Assembly (NCBI RefSeq): GCF_014637085.1
Contig: NZ_BMEU01000017.1
Location: forward strand, 1 to 64,000
DNA: 64,000 bases
From: Comamonas phosphati
GTDB taxonomy: Bacteria > Pseudomonadota > Gammaproteobacteria > Burkholderiales > Burkholderiaceae_C
Direction: 5' to 3'
Program-made: the position numbers and the translations under genes
In this document: one piece after another, positions 1-9,376 of the stretch
Numbering within the stretch: the stretch's first letter is position 1
How the letters are laid out: each line of letters opens with the position of its first letter
The notes under the pieces: model-generated
Databases searched by the model: none
Told to the model about the DNA's origin: nothing
The model's input: only the letters and a program-made list of their open reading frames with translations

Positions 1-59
1 CGGTGCGCAACTTTCTGGGTGCCATTCACTTGGCCGCTGCCATGGTTTGGCTCAATTGA
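1..59 (+). mobile_element. 3' end of an IS5-type transposase gene (partial)
   Basis: Reading from base 3, the frame gives VRNFLGAIHLAAAMVWLN and then a TGA at 57-59. A hydrophobic tail of the form NFL-A-h-hAA--hWL is typical of the C-terminus of IS5-family DDE transposases, so this looks like the end of an insertion sequence that extends off the left edge. The terminal inverted repeat should lie just after base 59 but cannot be identified without the other end. The call rests on a short C-terminal match judged by eye. Confidence 0.55.
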
Positions 60-92
60 GCACCATGGCCTGGGAATGAACTCGGACATCGA

Positions 93-521
93 TTGATGAC
101 ACGCCCTAGTAGTTTAATAGCAATCAGCGGTATGCCATCATTCACTTCAATATTGAATGGCTCGAAAAATGAGGACAGGCTGGCGCCTAAAGCTTCCATA
201 TCCGTAGCAGACAGTCCTGCTGCGTACGGCCGCTACTGGGGCGCGCTGGAACGCGTGGACTGCCTGCATTTCGAGGCCTGCTACTACCAGCCCATAGAGT
301 GGTGCATTGCCCACGGCTTTGCGCGTTTCGAAGGCGGCGCCCAGGGCGAGCACAAGATGGCGCGCGCCCTGCTGCCCGTGGTCACACCCAGCGCGCACTG
401 GATTGCGCATCCGGCCTTTGCCGATGCCATAGGCCGCTTTCTCGACCGCGAGGGCGAGGGAATGGCGGGCTATGTAGAGGAGCTACAGACCCATAGCCCG
501 CTGCGCAAAACAGCAACCTAG
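93..521 (+). pseudogene. Truncated DUF482 (COG3146) acyltransferase-like gene, C-terminal part only
   Basis: From about residue 44 to the end the frame reads like the C-terminus of the DUF482 'peptidogalycan biosynthesis' proteins (GNAT/FemAB-like fold): YGRYWGALE, then LHFEACYYQPIEWCI, RFEGGAQGEHK and HWIAHPAF. Family members are roughly 370-400 residues, but only about 100 residues of family-like sequence remain. The preceding 40 residues look unrelated and probably read through the junction left by the adjacent insertion sequence. I therefore infer that the 5' part was removed or displaced by IS activity and that the gene is dead. The chimeric ATG at 93 is unlikely to be a native start. 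Confidence 0.6.
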
Positions 522-611
522 TGTTCTACACCCGCAGGTTATGAGACTGGCGTGCCTCCAGCGTGCATCAAGCGCGGGACGGCCAGCAAGGGCCGACCTG
601 CAGCAAAGGCC

Positions 612-653
612 GTCATCCCCCTCCAGGGGGAAGGCGCCGCAAGCGACTCAGGG
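612..653 (-). repeat. REP-like gene-terminal repeat, copy 1
   Basis: On the minus strand this reads CCCTGAGTCGCTT, then a GCGCCTTCCCCC segment, a 4-base loop and GGGGGATGAC. A second copy lies at 9371-9408 on the plus strand. The C5/G5 arms form a short hairpin. Here the TGA inside CCCTGAG is the stop codon of the LapA-like gene. I associate repeats of this form with gene 3' ends in Comamonadaceae genomes, where they may act as terminators; copy number was not checked. Confidence 0.6.
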
Positions 654-1103
654 AGTCTTGGTCCTCAGCTGCTGCTCCAGTTGCCCGACATAGGCCGCCG
701 TGCTGTTGTCGGACTCCTGGGCGCGGCTGACCAGATGCGCTTCGAGTGCGTCGAGGCGGGCCAGCACATCCTGCTTGTTCTGCGCATGCAAGCTCTCCAG
801 CACGCCGCGCAGCTCGGTGAAGCGCGAAGCCTCGGCCCTGTCGGCCAGGTCGCGCTGGGCCTGCATCTCCTTGGCATGGCGGCGCGCCTCCATCAGCACC
901 GAGCCCTGCATCCACAGCACATAGGCCAGGAAGAACACGGCCATCAGGCAGGTCAGCGCCAGCATGAGCACGCCCAGCGGCGCCTGGATTTCGGCCACGC
1001 CCAGCGAGACGGCGGATGGCGTGGCCAGGGTGTGCCAGTTCAGCGCCGCCAGCAGCGCGATCAGGGCCACGACGATGAGCAGGGAGAAAGTGCGCAGATT
1101 CAT
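648..1103 (-). CDS. LapA-domain (DUF1049-like) inner-membrane protein
   Basis: This is a 151-residue protein with two hydrophobic segments (about residues 6-24 and 42-68) followed by a charged, helical C-terminal tail rich in Glu, Ala, Arg and Gln, likely a coiled coil. That layout matches the LapA/DUF1049 family of small membrane proteins, some of which take part in lipopolysaccharide assembly. The ATG at 1103 was chosen because GAGGAAC precedes it at good spacing; a longer frame from 1190 has no comparable site. The gene stands alone downstream of acs on the same strand, separated by a terminator. Its stop codon is supplied by the REP-like repeat. The role here is not established. Confidence 0.6.
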   Translation of the reverse strand: MNLRTFSLLIVVALIALLAALNWHTLATPSAVSLGVAEIQAPLGVLMLALTCLMAVFFLAYVLWMQGSVLMEARRHAKEMQAQRDLADRAEASRFTELRGVLESLHAQNKQDVLARLDALEAHLVSRAQESDNSTAAYVGQLEQQLRTKTP

Positions 1104-1192
1104 GGAGTTGTTCCTCGGAGCAGGCCGTTGCCGGCCGATGACTGGTTGTACCTCAAGTTCCGCCTGCGCTGCCTCAGCCCGGTTCTCCAATG

Positions 1193-1218
1193 AAAAAGCC
1201 GCTGCAGGCAGCGGCTTT
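1193..1218 (-). terminator. Rho-independent terminator downstream of acs
   Basis: A perfect 9-bp stem (AGCCGCTGC pairing with GCAGCGGCT) with a 2-base loop is flanked by A and T tracts. Read leftward it ends in five Ts, which suits termination of acs; the T tract on the other strand makes it weakly bidirectional. Confidence 0.8.
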
Positions 1219-1272
1219 CAGTGAAACGCGCGGCCTGTGCCACGCATGGTCGCTACGCGTCAGTGCGTATCC

Positions 1273-1296
1273 GCCAATTGATCCAGAATCGCGGGG
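1273..1296 (+). repeat. Partial duplication of the acs 3' end
   Basis: These 24 bases match 1412-1435 at 23 of 24 positions. The second copy lies inside the last codons of acs. The intervening 115 bases code for nothing recognisable. This looks like a small tandem duplication or the remnant of an older acs 3' end. Confidence 0.6.
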
Positions 1297-1398
1297 GCTT
1301 GGGAAGTTTTGCCGCCACATCACATCGGCTGCGCCGATATGAGTGTCGTCAAACCCCTCAACAGCGCTTCGCGCCGGGCGCCTTTCGGCGCCTCCGGA

Positions 1399-3393
1399 TC
1401 AATTGGTTTCAGCCAATTGATCCAGAATTGCGGGGTTTTCCAGCGTGCTGGTGTCCTGGGTGATGGCCTCGCCCTTGGCCAGCGAGCGCAGCAGGCGGCG
1501 CATGATCTTGCCGCTGCGGGTCTTGGGCAGGTTATCGCCGAAGCGAATGTCCTTGGGCTTGGCGATGGGGCCGATTTCCTTGGCCACCCAATCGCGCAGC
1601 TCCTTGGCGATCTGTTTGGCTTCCTCTCCGTGCGGGCGGCCACGCTTGAGCACCACGAAGGCGCAGATGGCCTCGCCCGTCAGGTCGTCGGGGCGCCCCA
1701 CCACGGCGGCCTCGGCCACGAGGTCGGTCTTGGCCACCAGGGCCGATTCGATCTCCATGGTGCCCATGCGGTGGCCCGAGACGTTGAGCACGTCGTCGAT
1801 GCGGCCCGTGATGCGGAAGTAGCCGCGGTCGGCGCTGCGCACCGCGCCGTCGCCGGCCAGGTAGTAGCCCTTGAGCTCTTCGGGGAAGTAGCTCTTCTTG
1901 AAGCGCTCGGGGTCGCCCCAGATGGTGCGGATCATGCTGGGCCAGGGCTTTTTGACCACCAGAATGCCGCCCGCGCCGTCTTGCATATCGTTGCCCGACT
2001 CATCGACGATGGCCGCGGCAATGCCCGGCAGCGGCAGCGTGCAAGAGCCCGGTACCAGCGGCGTGGCGCCCGGCAGCGGCGTGATCATGTGGCCGCCGTT
2101 CTCGGTCTGCCAGAAGGTGTCCACGACGGGGCAGCGATCGCCACCCACGTTCTTGTGGTACCACATCCAGGCCTCGGGGTTGATGGGCTCGCCCACGCTG
2201 CCCAGCAGGCGCAGGCTGGACAGGTTCCAGTTCCTGGGGTGCACCTTCTCGTCGGAATCGGCCGCCTTGATCAGCGAGCGGATGGCCGTGGGCGCGGTGT
2301 AGAAGATGGTGCAGGCGTGGCGCTCGATCATCTGCCAGAAGCGGCCGGCATTGGGATAGGTGGGCACGCCTTCGAACACGATCTGCGTGGCGCCTGCGGC
2401 CAGCGGGCCGTAGGCCACATAGGTGTGGCCCGTGATCCAGCCGATGTCGGCCGTGCACCAGAACACGTCGCTGTCCTTCAGGTCGAAAGTCCAGTTCATG
2501 GTCTGGCGCGCCCACAGCATGTAGCCGCCGGTGGCGTGCTGCACGCCCTTGGGCTTGCCCGTGGAGCCGCTGGTGTAGAGGATAAACAGCGGGTGCTCGG
2601 CCTCGACGGCCACCGGAGCGCACTCCTTGCTCTGGCCCTGCAGAGCTTCGCCGAAGGTCTTGTCGCGGCCCGCCACCATGGCGCAGGCCGTGGCTGTGCG
2701 CTCATAGACGAACACATGGCGCACGCCTTCGCAGTTGCCCAGCGCCAGCGCTTCGTCGACGATGGCCTTGAGCGGCAGCTCCTTGCCGCCGCGCATCTGG
2801 TAGTTGGCCGTGACCACCACCGAGGCGCCCACGTCCACGATGCGCTCCTGCACGGCCTTGGCCGAGAAGCCGCCGAACACCACGCTGTGCGTGGCGCCTA
2901 TGCGCGCGCAGGCCTGCATGGCAACCACGCCCTCGATGGTCATGGGCATGTAGATCAGCACGCGGTCGCCCTTTTGCACGCCGTGGGCCTTGAGCGCATT
3001 GGCGAATTGCGAGACGCGCTCCAGCAGTTCGCGGTAGCTGACCTTGGTGACCTCGCCGCCGTCGGCTTCGAAGATGATGGCGGTCTTGTTCTCCACGGGC
3101 GTGCCCATGTGCCGGTCCAGGCAGTTGGCGCTGGCATTGAGCTCGCCATCGGCAAACCAGCGGAAGAACGGCGCATTGCTGTCGTCCAGCACCTGGGTGA
3201 AGGGCTTGGTCCAGACCACGTTCTCGCGCGCCAGGCGGGCCCAGTAGCCTTCGTAGTCCTTCTCGGCCTCGGCGCACAAGGCCTGGTACTGCGCCATGCC
3301 GGACACGGCGGCCTTGGCGGTGAAGTCGGCAGGCGGCTGGAAAACGCGGTTTTCCACCAGAACCGATTCGATGGGTGATGTTGCGGTGCTCAT
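1399..3393 (-). CDS. acs: Acetyl-CoA synthetase (AMP-forming)
   Basis: This 664-residue protein has the usual length of Acs, which activates acetate to acetyl-CoA through acetyl-AMP. Visible marks are the N-terminal ACS segment (YWARLAREN near 50-58), the nucleotide loop [11 protein letters not shown] at about 273-283, WQTENGG, the hinge-region [14 protein letters not shown], and the C-terminal [11 protein letters not shown]. The lysine of SGK (about 629) is the catalytic residue that protein acetyltransferases modify in this family. The start at 3393 is preceded by AGGAGACG. The gene is monocistronic, divergent from proVWX across about 800 bases, and followed by a terminator. Confidence 0.97.
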   Translation of the reverse strand: MSTATSPIESVLVENRVFQPPADFTAKAAVSGMAQYQALCAEAEKDYEGYWARLARENVVWTKPFTQVLDDSNAPFFRWFADGELNASANCLDRHMGTPVENKTAIIFEADGGEVTKVSYRELLERVSQFANALKAHGVQKGDRVLIYMPMTIEGVVAMQACARIGATHSVVFGGFSAKAVQERIVDVGASVVVTANYQMRGGKELPLKAIVDEALALGNCEGVRHVFVYERTATACAMVAGRDKTFGEALQGQSKECAPVAVEAEHPLFILYTSGSTGKPKGVQHATGGYMLWARQTMNWTFDLKDSDVFWCTADIGWITGHTYVAYGPLAAGATQIVFEGVPTYPNAGRFWQMIERHACTIFYTAPTAIRSLIKAADSDEKVHPRNWNLSSLRLLGSVGEPINPEAWMWYHKNVGGDRCPVVDTFWQTENGGHMITPLPGATPLVPGSCTLPLPGIAAAIVDESGNDMQDGAGGILVVKKPWPSMIRTIWGDPERFKKSYFPEELKGYYLAGDGAVRSADRGYFRITGRIDDVLNVSGHRMGTMEIESALVAKTDLVAEAAVVGRPDDLTGEAICAFVVLKRGRPHGEEAKQIAKELRDWVAKEIGPIAKPKDIRFGDNLPKTRSGKIMRRLLRSLAKGEAITQDTSTLENPAILDQLAETN

Positions 3394-3727
3394 CTTTGTC
3401 GTCTCCTAATGCGAATCAATGAAATTATTGTGGGCGTACTGTCAAGGGTCGTTCTTACACGCCACTGACTGAAACCGCATTCGGCACTTACACCACCTTG
3501 CGTGCCGGCGCCGCCTGATTCTTCAAGCGGGGATGCGTGCAGATAGCCAGGAATTGCACCACAAACTCTTTCCATTTCCTGACGATGACCACAAAATCGA
3601 AGCAGATGCCACTCCAGACCTTTACCCAAGAGCATTTGCAGCTATTGTTTTGAAATAGAAATCAGCCGTCAGATGCTTTCCAGGCCGCGTCAAAGCTGGT
3701 TTCAAGGCATTCTCAGCCCTTCATTCT
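3394..3727. other. Intergenic region upstream of acs, no gene seen
   Basis: Short frames exist here but none has a recognisable protein, ribosome site or codon use like the neighbours. Reading toward acs there is a TTGACA at 3440-3445 with no well-placed -10 box, so the acs promoter is not assigned. Confidence 0.5.
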
Positions 3728-3756
3728 TTGACAAAAAAGAATGGAATAGTTATATT
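3728..3756 (+). promoter_or_regulatory. Near-consensus sigma-70 promoter of proVWX
   Basis: TTGACA at 3728-3733, a 17-base spacer and TATATT at 3751-3756 make an almost perfect housekeeping promoter in an AT-rich pocket. Transcription would begin near 3763, leaving a leader of about 430 bases before proV. Confidence 0.75.
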
Positions 3757-3762
3757 AATCAC

Positions 3763-4196
3763 TCATTTACAACCTGCCCGACAGGTAATCCGCATGTTTC
3801 CGGACATGCAGATCCACTTTTCCGGCGGATCGTTGTGTCAATTCCTTCATTGGCGCAGCCCCGTCAACCGGGCCGAAAAACGGCCCTGATGTGAGGGAGT
3901 CTCCCCGGCCGACCGTGCCGGGGATGGCCTGCCCGAGAAGCCTCTGTGCAGCCTGATTGCGGCGCGCCCGTCGGCCGCGTCTGCCTGCTACCGCCTTCTC
4001 GCCTGTTCCAGCTCTTGCGCACACACCGCTTGTGCCATCCGGGCTGCCCCGCCAGCGTTCATTCGCTATTGCAACGCCCCCGCCCGCGCGGCCCGGGCTG
4101 CAGCATCAGGGCTTTCATTTTGGCTTGTGCGCCGGCACCCGGGCTTGCCCGTGCCGGACTGTGTTCCATCCCCAATCGACAAAGGAGAACGCCACA
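3763..4196 (+). other. Long structured leader of proVWX
   Basis: No convincing gene lies between the promoter and the proV start. Two stable hairpins are visible: GGGCCG/CGGCCC around five As at 3870-3886, and TCCCCGG/CCGGGGA at 3902-3924. Neither has a U tract, so they are not simple terminators. The length suggests post-transcriptional control, but I cannot match it to a known riboswitch. Confidence 0.45.
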
Positions 4197-5492
4197 GTGG
4201 CCAAGCAAATCGTTATCGACCATGTCTTCAAGGTCTTCGGCGACGATCCGAAAACCGCGCTGGACCTGGTCAGGCAAGGCGTGAGCAAACAAGGCATTCT
4301 TGCCCGTACCGGGCAGTCCATCGGCGTGTTCGACGCAAACCTCACCATCGAAGCCGGCGAGGTTTTCGTCGTCATGGGCCTGTCGGGCTCGGGCAAATCC
4401 ACGCTGGTGCGCATGCTCAACCGCCTGATCGAGCCCACCAGCGGCCGCATCCTGGTGGACGGCCAGGACATCAACCAGCTCTCCGACAGGGACCTGCGCG
4501 CCCTGCGCCGCAAGGACATCTCCATGGTGTTCCAGTCCTTCGCGCTGATGCCCCACCTGACGGTGCTGGACAACACGGCCTTCGGCCTGGAGCTGGCCGG
4601 CGTGGACCGCGCCACGCGCCAGAAACAGGCGCAGGAGGCTCTCGAGCAGGTGGGCCTGGGCGCCTGGGGCGCCAGCTACCCCGACGAACTCTCGGGCGGC
4701 ATGCAGCAGCGCGTGGGCCTGGCCCGCGCCCTGGCGGCCGATCCCTCCATCCTGCTGATGGACGAGGCTTTCTCGGCGCTGGACCCCATCATCCGCACCG
4801 AGATGCAAAGCGAGCTGCTGCGCCTGCAGCAGATCAAGCGCCGCACCATCGTCTTCATCTCCCACGACCTCGACGAGGCCATGCGCATCGGCGACCACAT
4901 CGCCATCATGAAGGACGGTCAGGTGGTGCAGGTGGGCACGCCCGACGAAATCCTGCGCAGCCCGGCCGACGACTACGTGCGCCAGTTCGTGCGCGGCGTG
5001 GACACGGCCGCCGTGTTCAAGGCCTGCGACATCGCGCGCCAGGCGCTCACCGTGATCTCCGAGCACAGCGATCGCGGCTGCCGCGCGGCGCTGCGCCTGC
5101 TGGAGGATTCGGACCGCGACCATGCCTATGTGCTCAACGCACGCAAGCGCTTTCTGGGCGTGGTGTCCTCGCAGTCCCTGCGCGATGCGCTGCGCGGTCA
5201 CCACGGGCCGCTGGGCCTGCAGAAAGCTTTCATTCCCGATGTGCAGTCCATTGCCAGCGACACGCCCGTGGCCGACCTGTTCGGCGCCGTGGCCGCGCTG
5301 CCCTGCCCCCTGCCCGTGGTGGATACGGACGGCAAATACCTGGGCGTGGTCAGCCGCACCACCATGCTCAAGTTCCTGGACCGCGACACCCCGCCCGTGC
5401 CGCCGCCGCAGCAGGAAATTCCGCCCATCACGCTGGAGGCCGGTTTCCAGCGCGCCGCCGGCGGATCGGGCAGCACCGCGGCAGCGCAGTAA
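4197..5492 (+). CDS. proV: Glycine betaine/proline betaine ABC transporter ATP-binding subunit
   Basis: This 431-residue ATPase drives uptake of the osmoprotectant glycine betaine with ProW and ProX. Walker A GLSGSGKST is at 61-69, the ABC signature LSGGMQQ at 165-171 and Walker B LLMDEA at 186-191, then the D-loop SALDP. The C-terminal third forms a pair of CBS domains, as in ProV and OpuAA. I chose GTG at 4197 because AAAGGAGAAC precedes it and the protein then begins exactly where ProV homologues do; a longer open frame starting at 3957 has no support. It is first in the proVWX operon, 21 bases before proW. Confidence 0.92.
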   Translation: MAKQIVIDHVFKVFGDDPKTALDLVRQGVSKQGILARTGQSIGVFDANLTIEAGEVFVVMGLSGSGKSTLVRMLNRLIEPTSGRILVDGQDINQLSDRDLRALRRKDISMVFQSFALMPHLTVLDNTAFGLELAGVDRATRQKQAQEALEQVGLGAWGASYPDELSGGMQQRVGLARALAADPSILLMDEAFSALDPIIRTEMQSELLRLQQIKRRTIVFISHDLDEAMRIGDHIAIMKDGQVVQVGTPDEILRSPADDYVRQFVRGVDTAAVFKACDIARQALTVISEHSDRGCRAALRLLEDSDRDHAYVLNARKRFLGVVSSQSLRDALRGHHGPLGLQKAFIPDVQSIASDTPVADLFGAVAALPCPLPVVDTDGKYLGVVSRTTMLKFLDRDTPPVPPPQQEIPPITLEAGFQRAAGGSGSTAAAQ

Positions 5493-5513
5493 ACAAGAAA
5501 AAAAGGGGAATAC

Positions 5514-6737
5514 ATGAGCGAAACCACGAACACCACCACCTACACAGCCGCACAGGACCAGACCTCCCTGCCCCAGGACCCCTGGGCAGCCTCGTCGCCC
5601 CCCGCCGATGCCGCCACAGCTGCACCGGCGGGTTCGGCCGATCCCTGGAGCACCGGCGATGCCGCCAGCGCGGCATCGAGCAGCGACTGGCTGGGTGCCG
5701 CCTCGCCGGCGCCGGCCGATGACGGCAGCCTGGGCCACCTGTGGCACCAGATCACCACCGACGGCCTGCCCGTGCAGGACTGGATCAACCACGGCCTGTC
5801 CTGGGTGGTCGAGCATTTCCGCCCCTTCTTCCAGAGCGTGCGTGCGCCCATCGATGCCACGCTGACCGGCGTGACCGACATGCTGCTGGCCGTGCCGTGG
5901 CCGGTACTCACGCTCATCATCGCCCTGCTGGCCTGGCAGTTCGCCAGCCGCGCGCTGGCCGTGGGCACGGTGCTGTCGCTGCTGCTCGTGGCCCTGCTGG
6001 GCATCTGGCCCGATGCCATGGTCACGCTGGCCCTGGTGCTGACCTCGCTGCTGTTCTGCGTGCTCATCGGCCTGCCCATGGGCGTTTTGCTGGCGTCGAG
6101 CGACCGCGCCCAGCGCTGGACGCGCCCCTTCCTCGATGCCATGCAGACCACGCCGGCCTTCGTCTATCTGGTGCCCGTGGTCATGCTGTTCGGCATCGGC
6201 AACGTGCCGGGGGTGATCGTGACCATCGTGTTCGCGCTGCCGCCGCTGATCCGCCTGACCAACCTGGGCATCCGCCAGGTACGGCCCGACCTGATCGAGG
6301 CCAGCCGCGCCTACGGCGCCTCGCCCGCCCAGCTGCTGTGGAAGGTGCAGTTGCCGCTGGCCATGCCCTCCATCATGGCCGGCATCAACCAGACGCTGAT
6401 GCTGTCGCTGTCCATGGTGGTGATCGCCTCCATGATCGCCGTGGGCGGCCTGGGCCAGATGGTGCTGCGCGGCATCGGCCGCCTGGACATGGGCCTGGCC
6501 ACCGTGGGCGGCCTGGGCATCGTGCTGCTGGCCATCGTGCTGGACCGCATCACCCAGGCCCTGGGCGAACCCAGGCGCGGCGGCACCCACTGGTGGCATG
6601 CCGGCCCGGTGGGCCTGGTGATGCGCCTGCTGCGCGGCTCGCCCAAGGCAATGCCGCCGCTGCCCAAGCCCACGCAGACCGAAAGCGCCCCCAAGGAACT
6701 GCGCGCGCCCTCGGGCCACAAGGCCCTGCACGCCTGA
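5514..6737 (+). CDS. proW: Glycine betaine/proline betaine ABC transporter permease
   Basis: This 407-residue protein has an extended Ala/Ser/Pro-rich N-terminal tail of about 100 residues, typical of ProW, followed by roughly six to eight membrane segments. The binding-protein-dependent permease loop [19 protein letters not shown] (about 263-283) is the cytoplasmic contact with ProV. AAGGGGAATAC precedes the start. It lies between proV and proX on the same strand. No abnormal feature was seen. Confidence 0.92.
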   Translation: MSETTNTTTYTAAQDQTSLPQDPWAASSPPADAATAAPAGSADPWSTGDAASAASSSDWLGAASPAPADDGSLGHLWHQITTDGLPVQDWINHGLSWVVEHFRPFFQSVRAPIDATLTGVTDMLLAVPWPVLTLIIALLAWQFASRALAVGTVLSLLLVALLGIWPDAMVTLALVLTSLLFCVLIGLPMGVLLASSDRAQRWTRPFLDAMQTTPAFVYLVPVVMLFGIGNVPGVIVTIVFALPPLIRLTNLGIRQVRPDLIEASRAYGASPAQLLWKVQLPLAMPSIMAGINQTLMLSLSMVVIASMIAVGGLGQMVLRGIGRLDMGLATVGGLGIVLLAIVLDRITQALGEPRRGGTHWWHAGPVGLVMRLLRGSPKAMPPLPKPTQTESAPKELRAPSGHKALHA

Positions 6738-6785
6738 TCCGGCCCGATCCGGCAAACCATGAATCACACACGACAAGGAGCGACC

Positions 6786-7865
6786 ATGAACCTGCAAGAC
6801 AAGCAACCCGCCAAGACCCTGCGCCACAGCCTGGGCCGCTGGCTCTTCACCAGCGCCACCGCCGCCACCATGGCCGTGGCCATGGCGGGCACCAGCGCCT
6901 TTGCCGCCGATGCGGCCGGCAACCTGCACGCGAACCAGCCAGGCAAAGGCGTGAAGGTGCAGCCGCTCAAGAGTTCGATTGCCGAGGAAACCTTCCAGAC
7001 CCTGCTGGTCATGAAGGCCCTGGAAAAGCTGGGCTACGAAGTCCAGCCCATCAAGGAAGTCGAATACCCGACGGCCCACATCGCCATCGCCAACGGCGAC
7101 GCGACCTTCATGGCCGATCACTGGAACCCTCAGCACGCCGACTTCTACAAGAACGCGGGCGGCGATGCCAAGCTCTACCGCAAAGGCATCTTCGCGGCCA
7201 ATGCGGCCCAGGGCTACCTGATCGACAAGAAGACCGCCGACCAGTACCACATCACCAACATCGGCCAGCTCAAGGACCCCAAGCTGGCCAAGCTGTTCGA
7301 CACCGACGGCGACGGCAAGGCCGACCTCACGGGCTGCACGCCCGGCTGGGGCTGCGAGGCCATGATCGAGCACCAGCTCACGGCCTACAAGCTGCGCGAT
7401 ACCGTGACCCACAAGCAGGGCACCTATTCGGCGCTGATGGCCGACACCATCACCCGCTTTCGTGCAGGCAAGCCCGTCCTCTACTACACCTGGACCCCCT
7501 ATTGGGTCAGCAACGTGCTCAAGCCCGGCAAGGACGTGGTGTGGCTGGAAGTGCCGTTTTCCTCGCTGCCAGGCGAGCAGGCCGGCATGGACACCAAGCT
7601 GCCTAACGGCAGGAACTACGGCTTCGTCGCCAACAACCAGCAGATCGTGGCCAACAATTCCTGGGCCGAGCAGAACCCCGCCGCCGCCAAGCTGTTTGAA
7701 ATCATCAAACTGCCCGTCGCCGACATCAACGCCCAGAACTACCTGATGAGCCAGGGACAGAACAAGGCCTCGGATGTGGAACGTCACACCGCCGCCTGGA
7801 TCAAGGCCCATCAGAAGACCTTCGATAGCTGGATCGAGCAGGCCCAGGCCGCGGCCAAGCGCTGA
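6786..7865 (+). CDS. proX: Glycine betaine-binding periplasmic protein
   Basis: This 359-residue protein starts with a basic stretch, a hydrophobic segment and an AFA-AD type signal peptidase site near residues 36-40. The mature part matches OpuAC/ProX: an early [18 protein letters not shown]-type helix, then FMADHWNP and CTPGWGCE, which carry aromatic residues of the kind that cage the quaternary amine. AAGGAGCGACC precedes the ATG at 6786, which I prefer over an in-frame ATG 27 bases upstream. A terminator follows, so proVWX forms a closed operon. Confidence 0.92.
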   Translation: MNLQDKQPAKTLRHSLGRWLFTSATAATMAVAMAGTSAFAADAAGNLHANQPGKGVKVQPLKSSIAEETFQTLLVMKALEKLGYEVQPIKEVEYPTAHIAIANGDATFMADHWNPQHADFYKNAGGDAKLYRKGIFAANAAQGYLIDKKTADQYHITNIGQLKDPKLAKLFDTDGDGKADLTGCTPGWGCEAMIEHQLTAYKLRDTVTHKQGTYSALMADTITRFRAGKPVLYYTWTPYWVSNVLKPGKDVVWLEVPFSSLPGEQAGMDTKLPNGRNYGFVANNQQIVANNSWAEQNPAAAKLFEIIKLPVADINAQNYLMSQGQNKASDVERHTAAWIKAHQKTFDSWIEQAQAAAKR

Positions 7866-7915
7866 TCCCTCGGCCCGGGCACAGGCCACTGCGGCCGGCC
7901 CCCGGTCTTTCCCCC

Positions 7916-7947
7916 AAAGCCTGGACACCACCTGTGCCCAGGCTTTT
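7916..7947 (+). terminator. Terminator of proVWX
   Basis: AAAGCCTGG pairs with CCAGGCTTT around a 13-base loop and is followed by a run of Ts. It separates proVWX from the next operon. Confidence 0.85.
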
Positions 7948-7999
7948 TTACCCCGGTGTTTTCACCTAAACACGGCCTAAAGATCGAAATCTACAATCC

Positions 8000-8013
8000 T
8001 GAAACCGGTTTCA
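8000..8013 (+). promoter_or_regulatory. Perfect PtxS-type operator
   Basis: TGAAACCGGTTTCA is a perfect 14-bp palindrome and is identical to the operator established for PtxS, the 2-ketogluconate-responsive LacI-type repressor of Pseudomonas. It ends 15 bases before the first gene of the operon whose last gene encodes a LacI-type regulator. A TACAAT that could be a -10 box lies at 7992-7997, which would place the transcription start inside the operator. No other copy was noticed in the window. Confidence 0.85.
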
Positions 8014-8028
8014 TTCGTATATTTCTCC

Positions 8029-8700
8029 ATGAACTACCGTTTTCAGTTCGATCAGGTCTTTGCCGCCTGGCCCCAGCTGCTGCACGGCACCTGGATCACC
8101 ATCCAGCTCTCGCTGACGGCCACGGTGCTGGGGCTGGGCGTGGCCATCGCCTGCGCCTGGGGCAAGACCTCGGGGCCGGCCTGGCTGCGCTGTGGGATCA
8201 ACGCCTACATCGAGCTGATCCGCAACACGCCCTTCCTGGTGCAGCTGTTTTTCTTCTTCTTCGCTCTGCCGGCCATCGGCCTGCGCTGGACGCCGCACAC
8301 GGCTGCCCTGGTGGCCATGGTGGTGAACCTGGGCGCCTACGCCACCGAGATCATCCGCGCCGGCATCGAGGCCATCCCCAAGGGCCAGATCGAGGCCGGC
8401 CTGGCGCTGAACCTCAAGCGCTGGGAAATTTTCCGCTTCGTCATTCTCAAGCCGGCGCTCAAGACCATCTACCCGGCGCTGACCAGCCAGTTCATCCTGC
8501 TGATGCTGAGCTCGGCCGTGGTGTCCGTCATCTCGGCCGACGACCTGACCTCGGTCGCCGCCAACATCCAGTCCGAGACCTTCCGCAGCTTCGAGGTCTA
8601 CATCGTCGTCGCCGCCATCTACCTGCTGCTGTCGCTGGCCTTCAATGCGCTGTTCAAGCTGGTCTACCAGGCCTGCCTGAACTACCCCGACCGCCGCTGA
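8029..8700 (+). CDS. PAAT-type ABC transporter permease, subunit 1 (probable 2-ketogluconate importer)
   Basis: This 223-residue inner-membrane protein belongs to the HisM/GlnP-type permeases of the polar amino acid transport family, with about five membrane segments. It carries ELIRNTPFLVQLFF near 64-77 and the ATPase-contact loop IEAIPKGQIEAGLAL near 112-126. Sequence family alone would suggest an amino acid substrate. Its position directly behind a PtxS operator and cotranscribed with kgu-like genes argues for 2-ketogluconate or a related sugar acid. The start has no clear ribosome site, so translation may begin on a very short leader. Confidence 0.85.
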   Translation: MNYRFQFDQVFAAWPQLLHGTWITIQLSLTATVLGLGVAIACAWGKTSGPAWLRCGINAYIELIRNTPFLVQLFFFFFALPAIGLRWTPHTAALVAMVVNLGAYATEIIRAGIEAIPKGQIEAGLALNLKRWEIFRFVILKPALKTIYPALTSQFILLMLSSAVVSVISADDLTSVAANIQSETFRSFEVYIVVAAIYLLLSLAFNALFKLVYQACLNYPDRR

Positions 8701-8722
8701 GCCCATTCCGGAGAAATATCCC

Positions 8723-9376
8723 ATGCGCACTTTTGGCTGGCCCGAGCTATGGTTCATCGCGGAAGCGGCGAAGTGGACGCTCGCACTGTCCGTCATCGCC
8801 TTCGCGGGTGGCGCCGTCGTCGGCCTGCTGGTGGCGCTGGCGCGCACCGGCGGCAATGCGGTGCTGGCGCGCATCGCCACGGTGTTCACGCAGATCTTCC
8901 AGGGCACGCCGCTGCTGCTGCAGCTGTTCCTGGTGTTCTTCGGCGCGCCCATCCTGGGCTTCGAGATCAACCCCTGGATCGCCGCCGCCGCGGCGCTCAT
9001 CCTCAACAGCGGCGCCTTCCTCGGCGAGATCTGGCGCGGCTGCATCCAGGCCGTGCCACGCGGCCAGTGGGAGGCCGCCGAGGCGCTGTCGCTGTCGTAC
9101 TACTGGCGCATGCGCTCGGTGGTGCTGCCCCAGGCGCTGAAGATCGCCGTGCCGCCGACCGTGGGCTATCTGGTGCAGATCATCAAGGGCACCTCGCTGG
9201 CCGCCATCATCGGCTTCACCGAGATCACGCGCGCCGGCCAGATCATCAACAACGCCACCTTCCAGCCGCTGATCGTCTTCAGCGTGGTCGGAGCCGTCTA
9301 CTTCGTCCTCTGCTGGCCGCTGTCGCTGTGGGCCGGGCGCCTCGAAAGGCGCCATGCACGATGCAATACCCCCTGA
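8723..9376 (+). CDS. PAAT-type ABC transporter permease, subunit 2
   Basis: This second HisM/GlnP-type permease has 217 residues and pairs with the preceding gene. It has the same topology, with an IFQGTPLLLQLFL segment near 70-82 and a loop IQAVPRGQWEAAEALSLSYYWRMR near 110-133 for contact with the ATPase. GGAG precedes the start at a 22-base gap from subunit 1. The last codons run into a REP-like repeat that supplies the TGA stop, so the final few residues are repeat-encoded. Confidence 0.87.
   Translation: MRTFGWPELWFIAEAAKWTLALSVIAFAGGAVVGLLVALARTGGNAVLARIATVFTQIFQGTPLLLQLFLVFFGAPILGFEINPWIAAAAALILNSGAFLGEIWRGCIQAVPRGQWEAAEALSLSYYWRMRSVVLPQALKIAVPPTVGYLVQIIKGTSLAAIIGFTEITRAGQIINNATFQPLIVFSVVGAVYFVLCWPLSLWAGRLERRHARCNTP

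Noticed and set aside
1309-3378. Long plus-strand frame opposite acs
   Set aside because: Ala/Gly/His/Arg-rich shadow of acs with no ribosome site or family features.
3390-3894. Short frames between acs and proV as genes
   Set aside because: No ribosome sites, no family resemblance, and one overlaps the strong proVWX promoter.
4059-7931. Open frame of 1290 codons on the minus strand across proVWX
   Set aside because: It is a GC-driven antisense shadow: His/Gly/Gln-rich composition, no motifs, and it covers three well-supported genes on the other strand.
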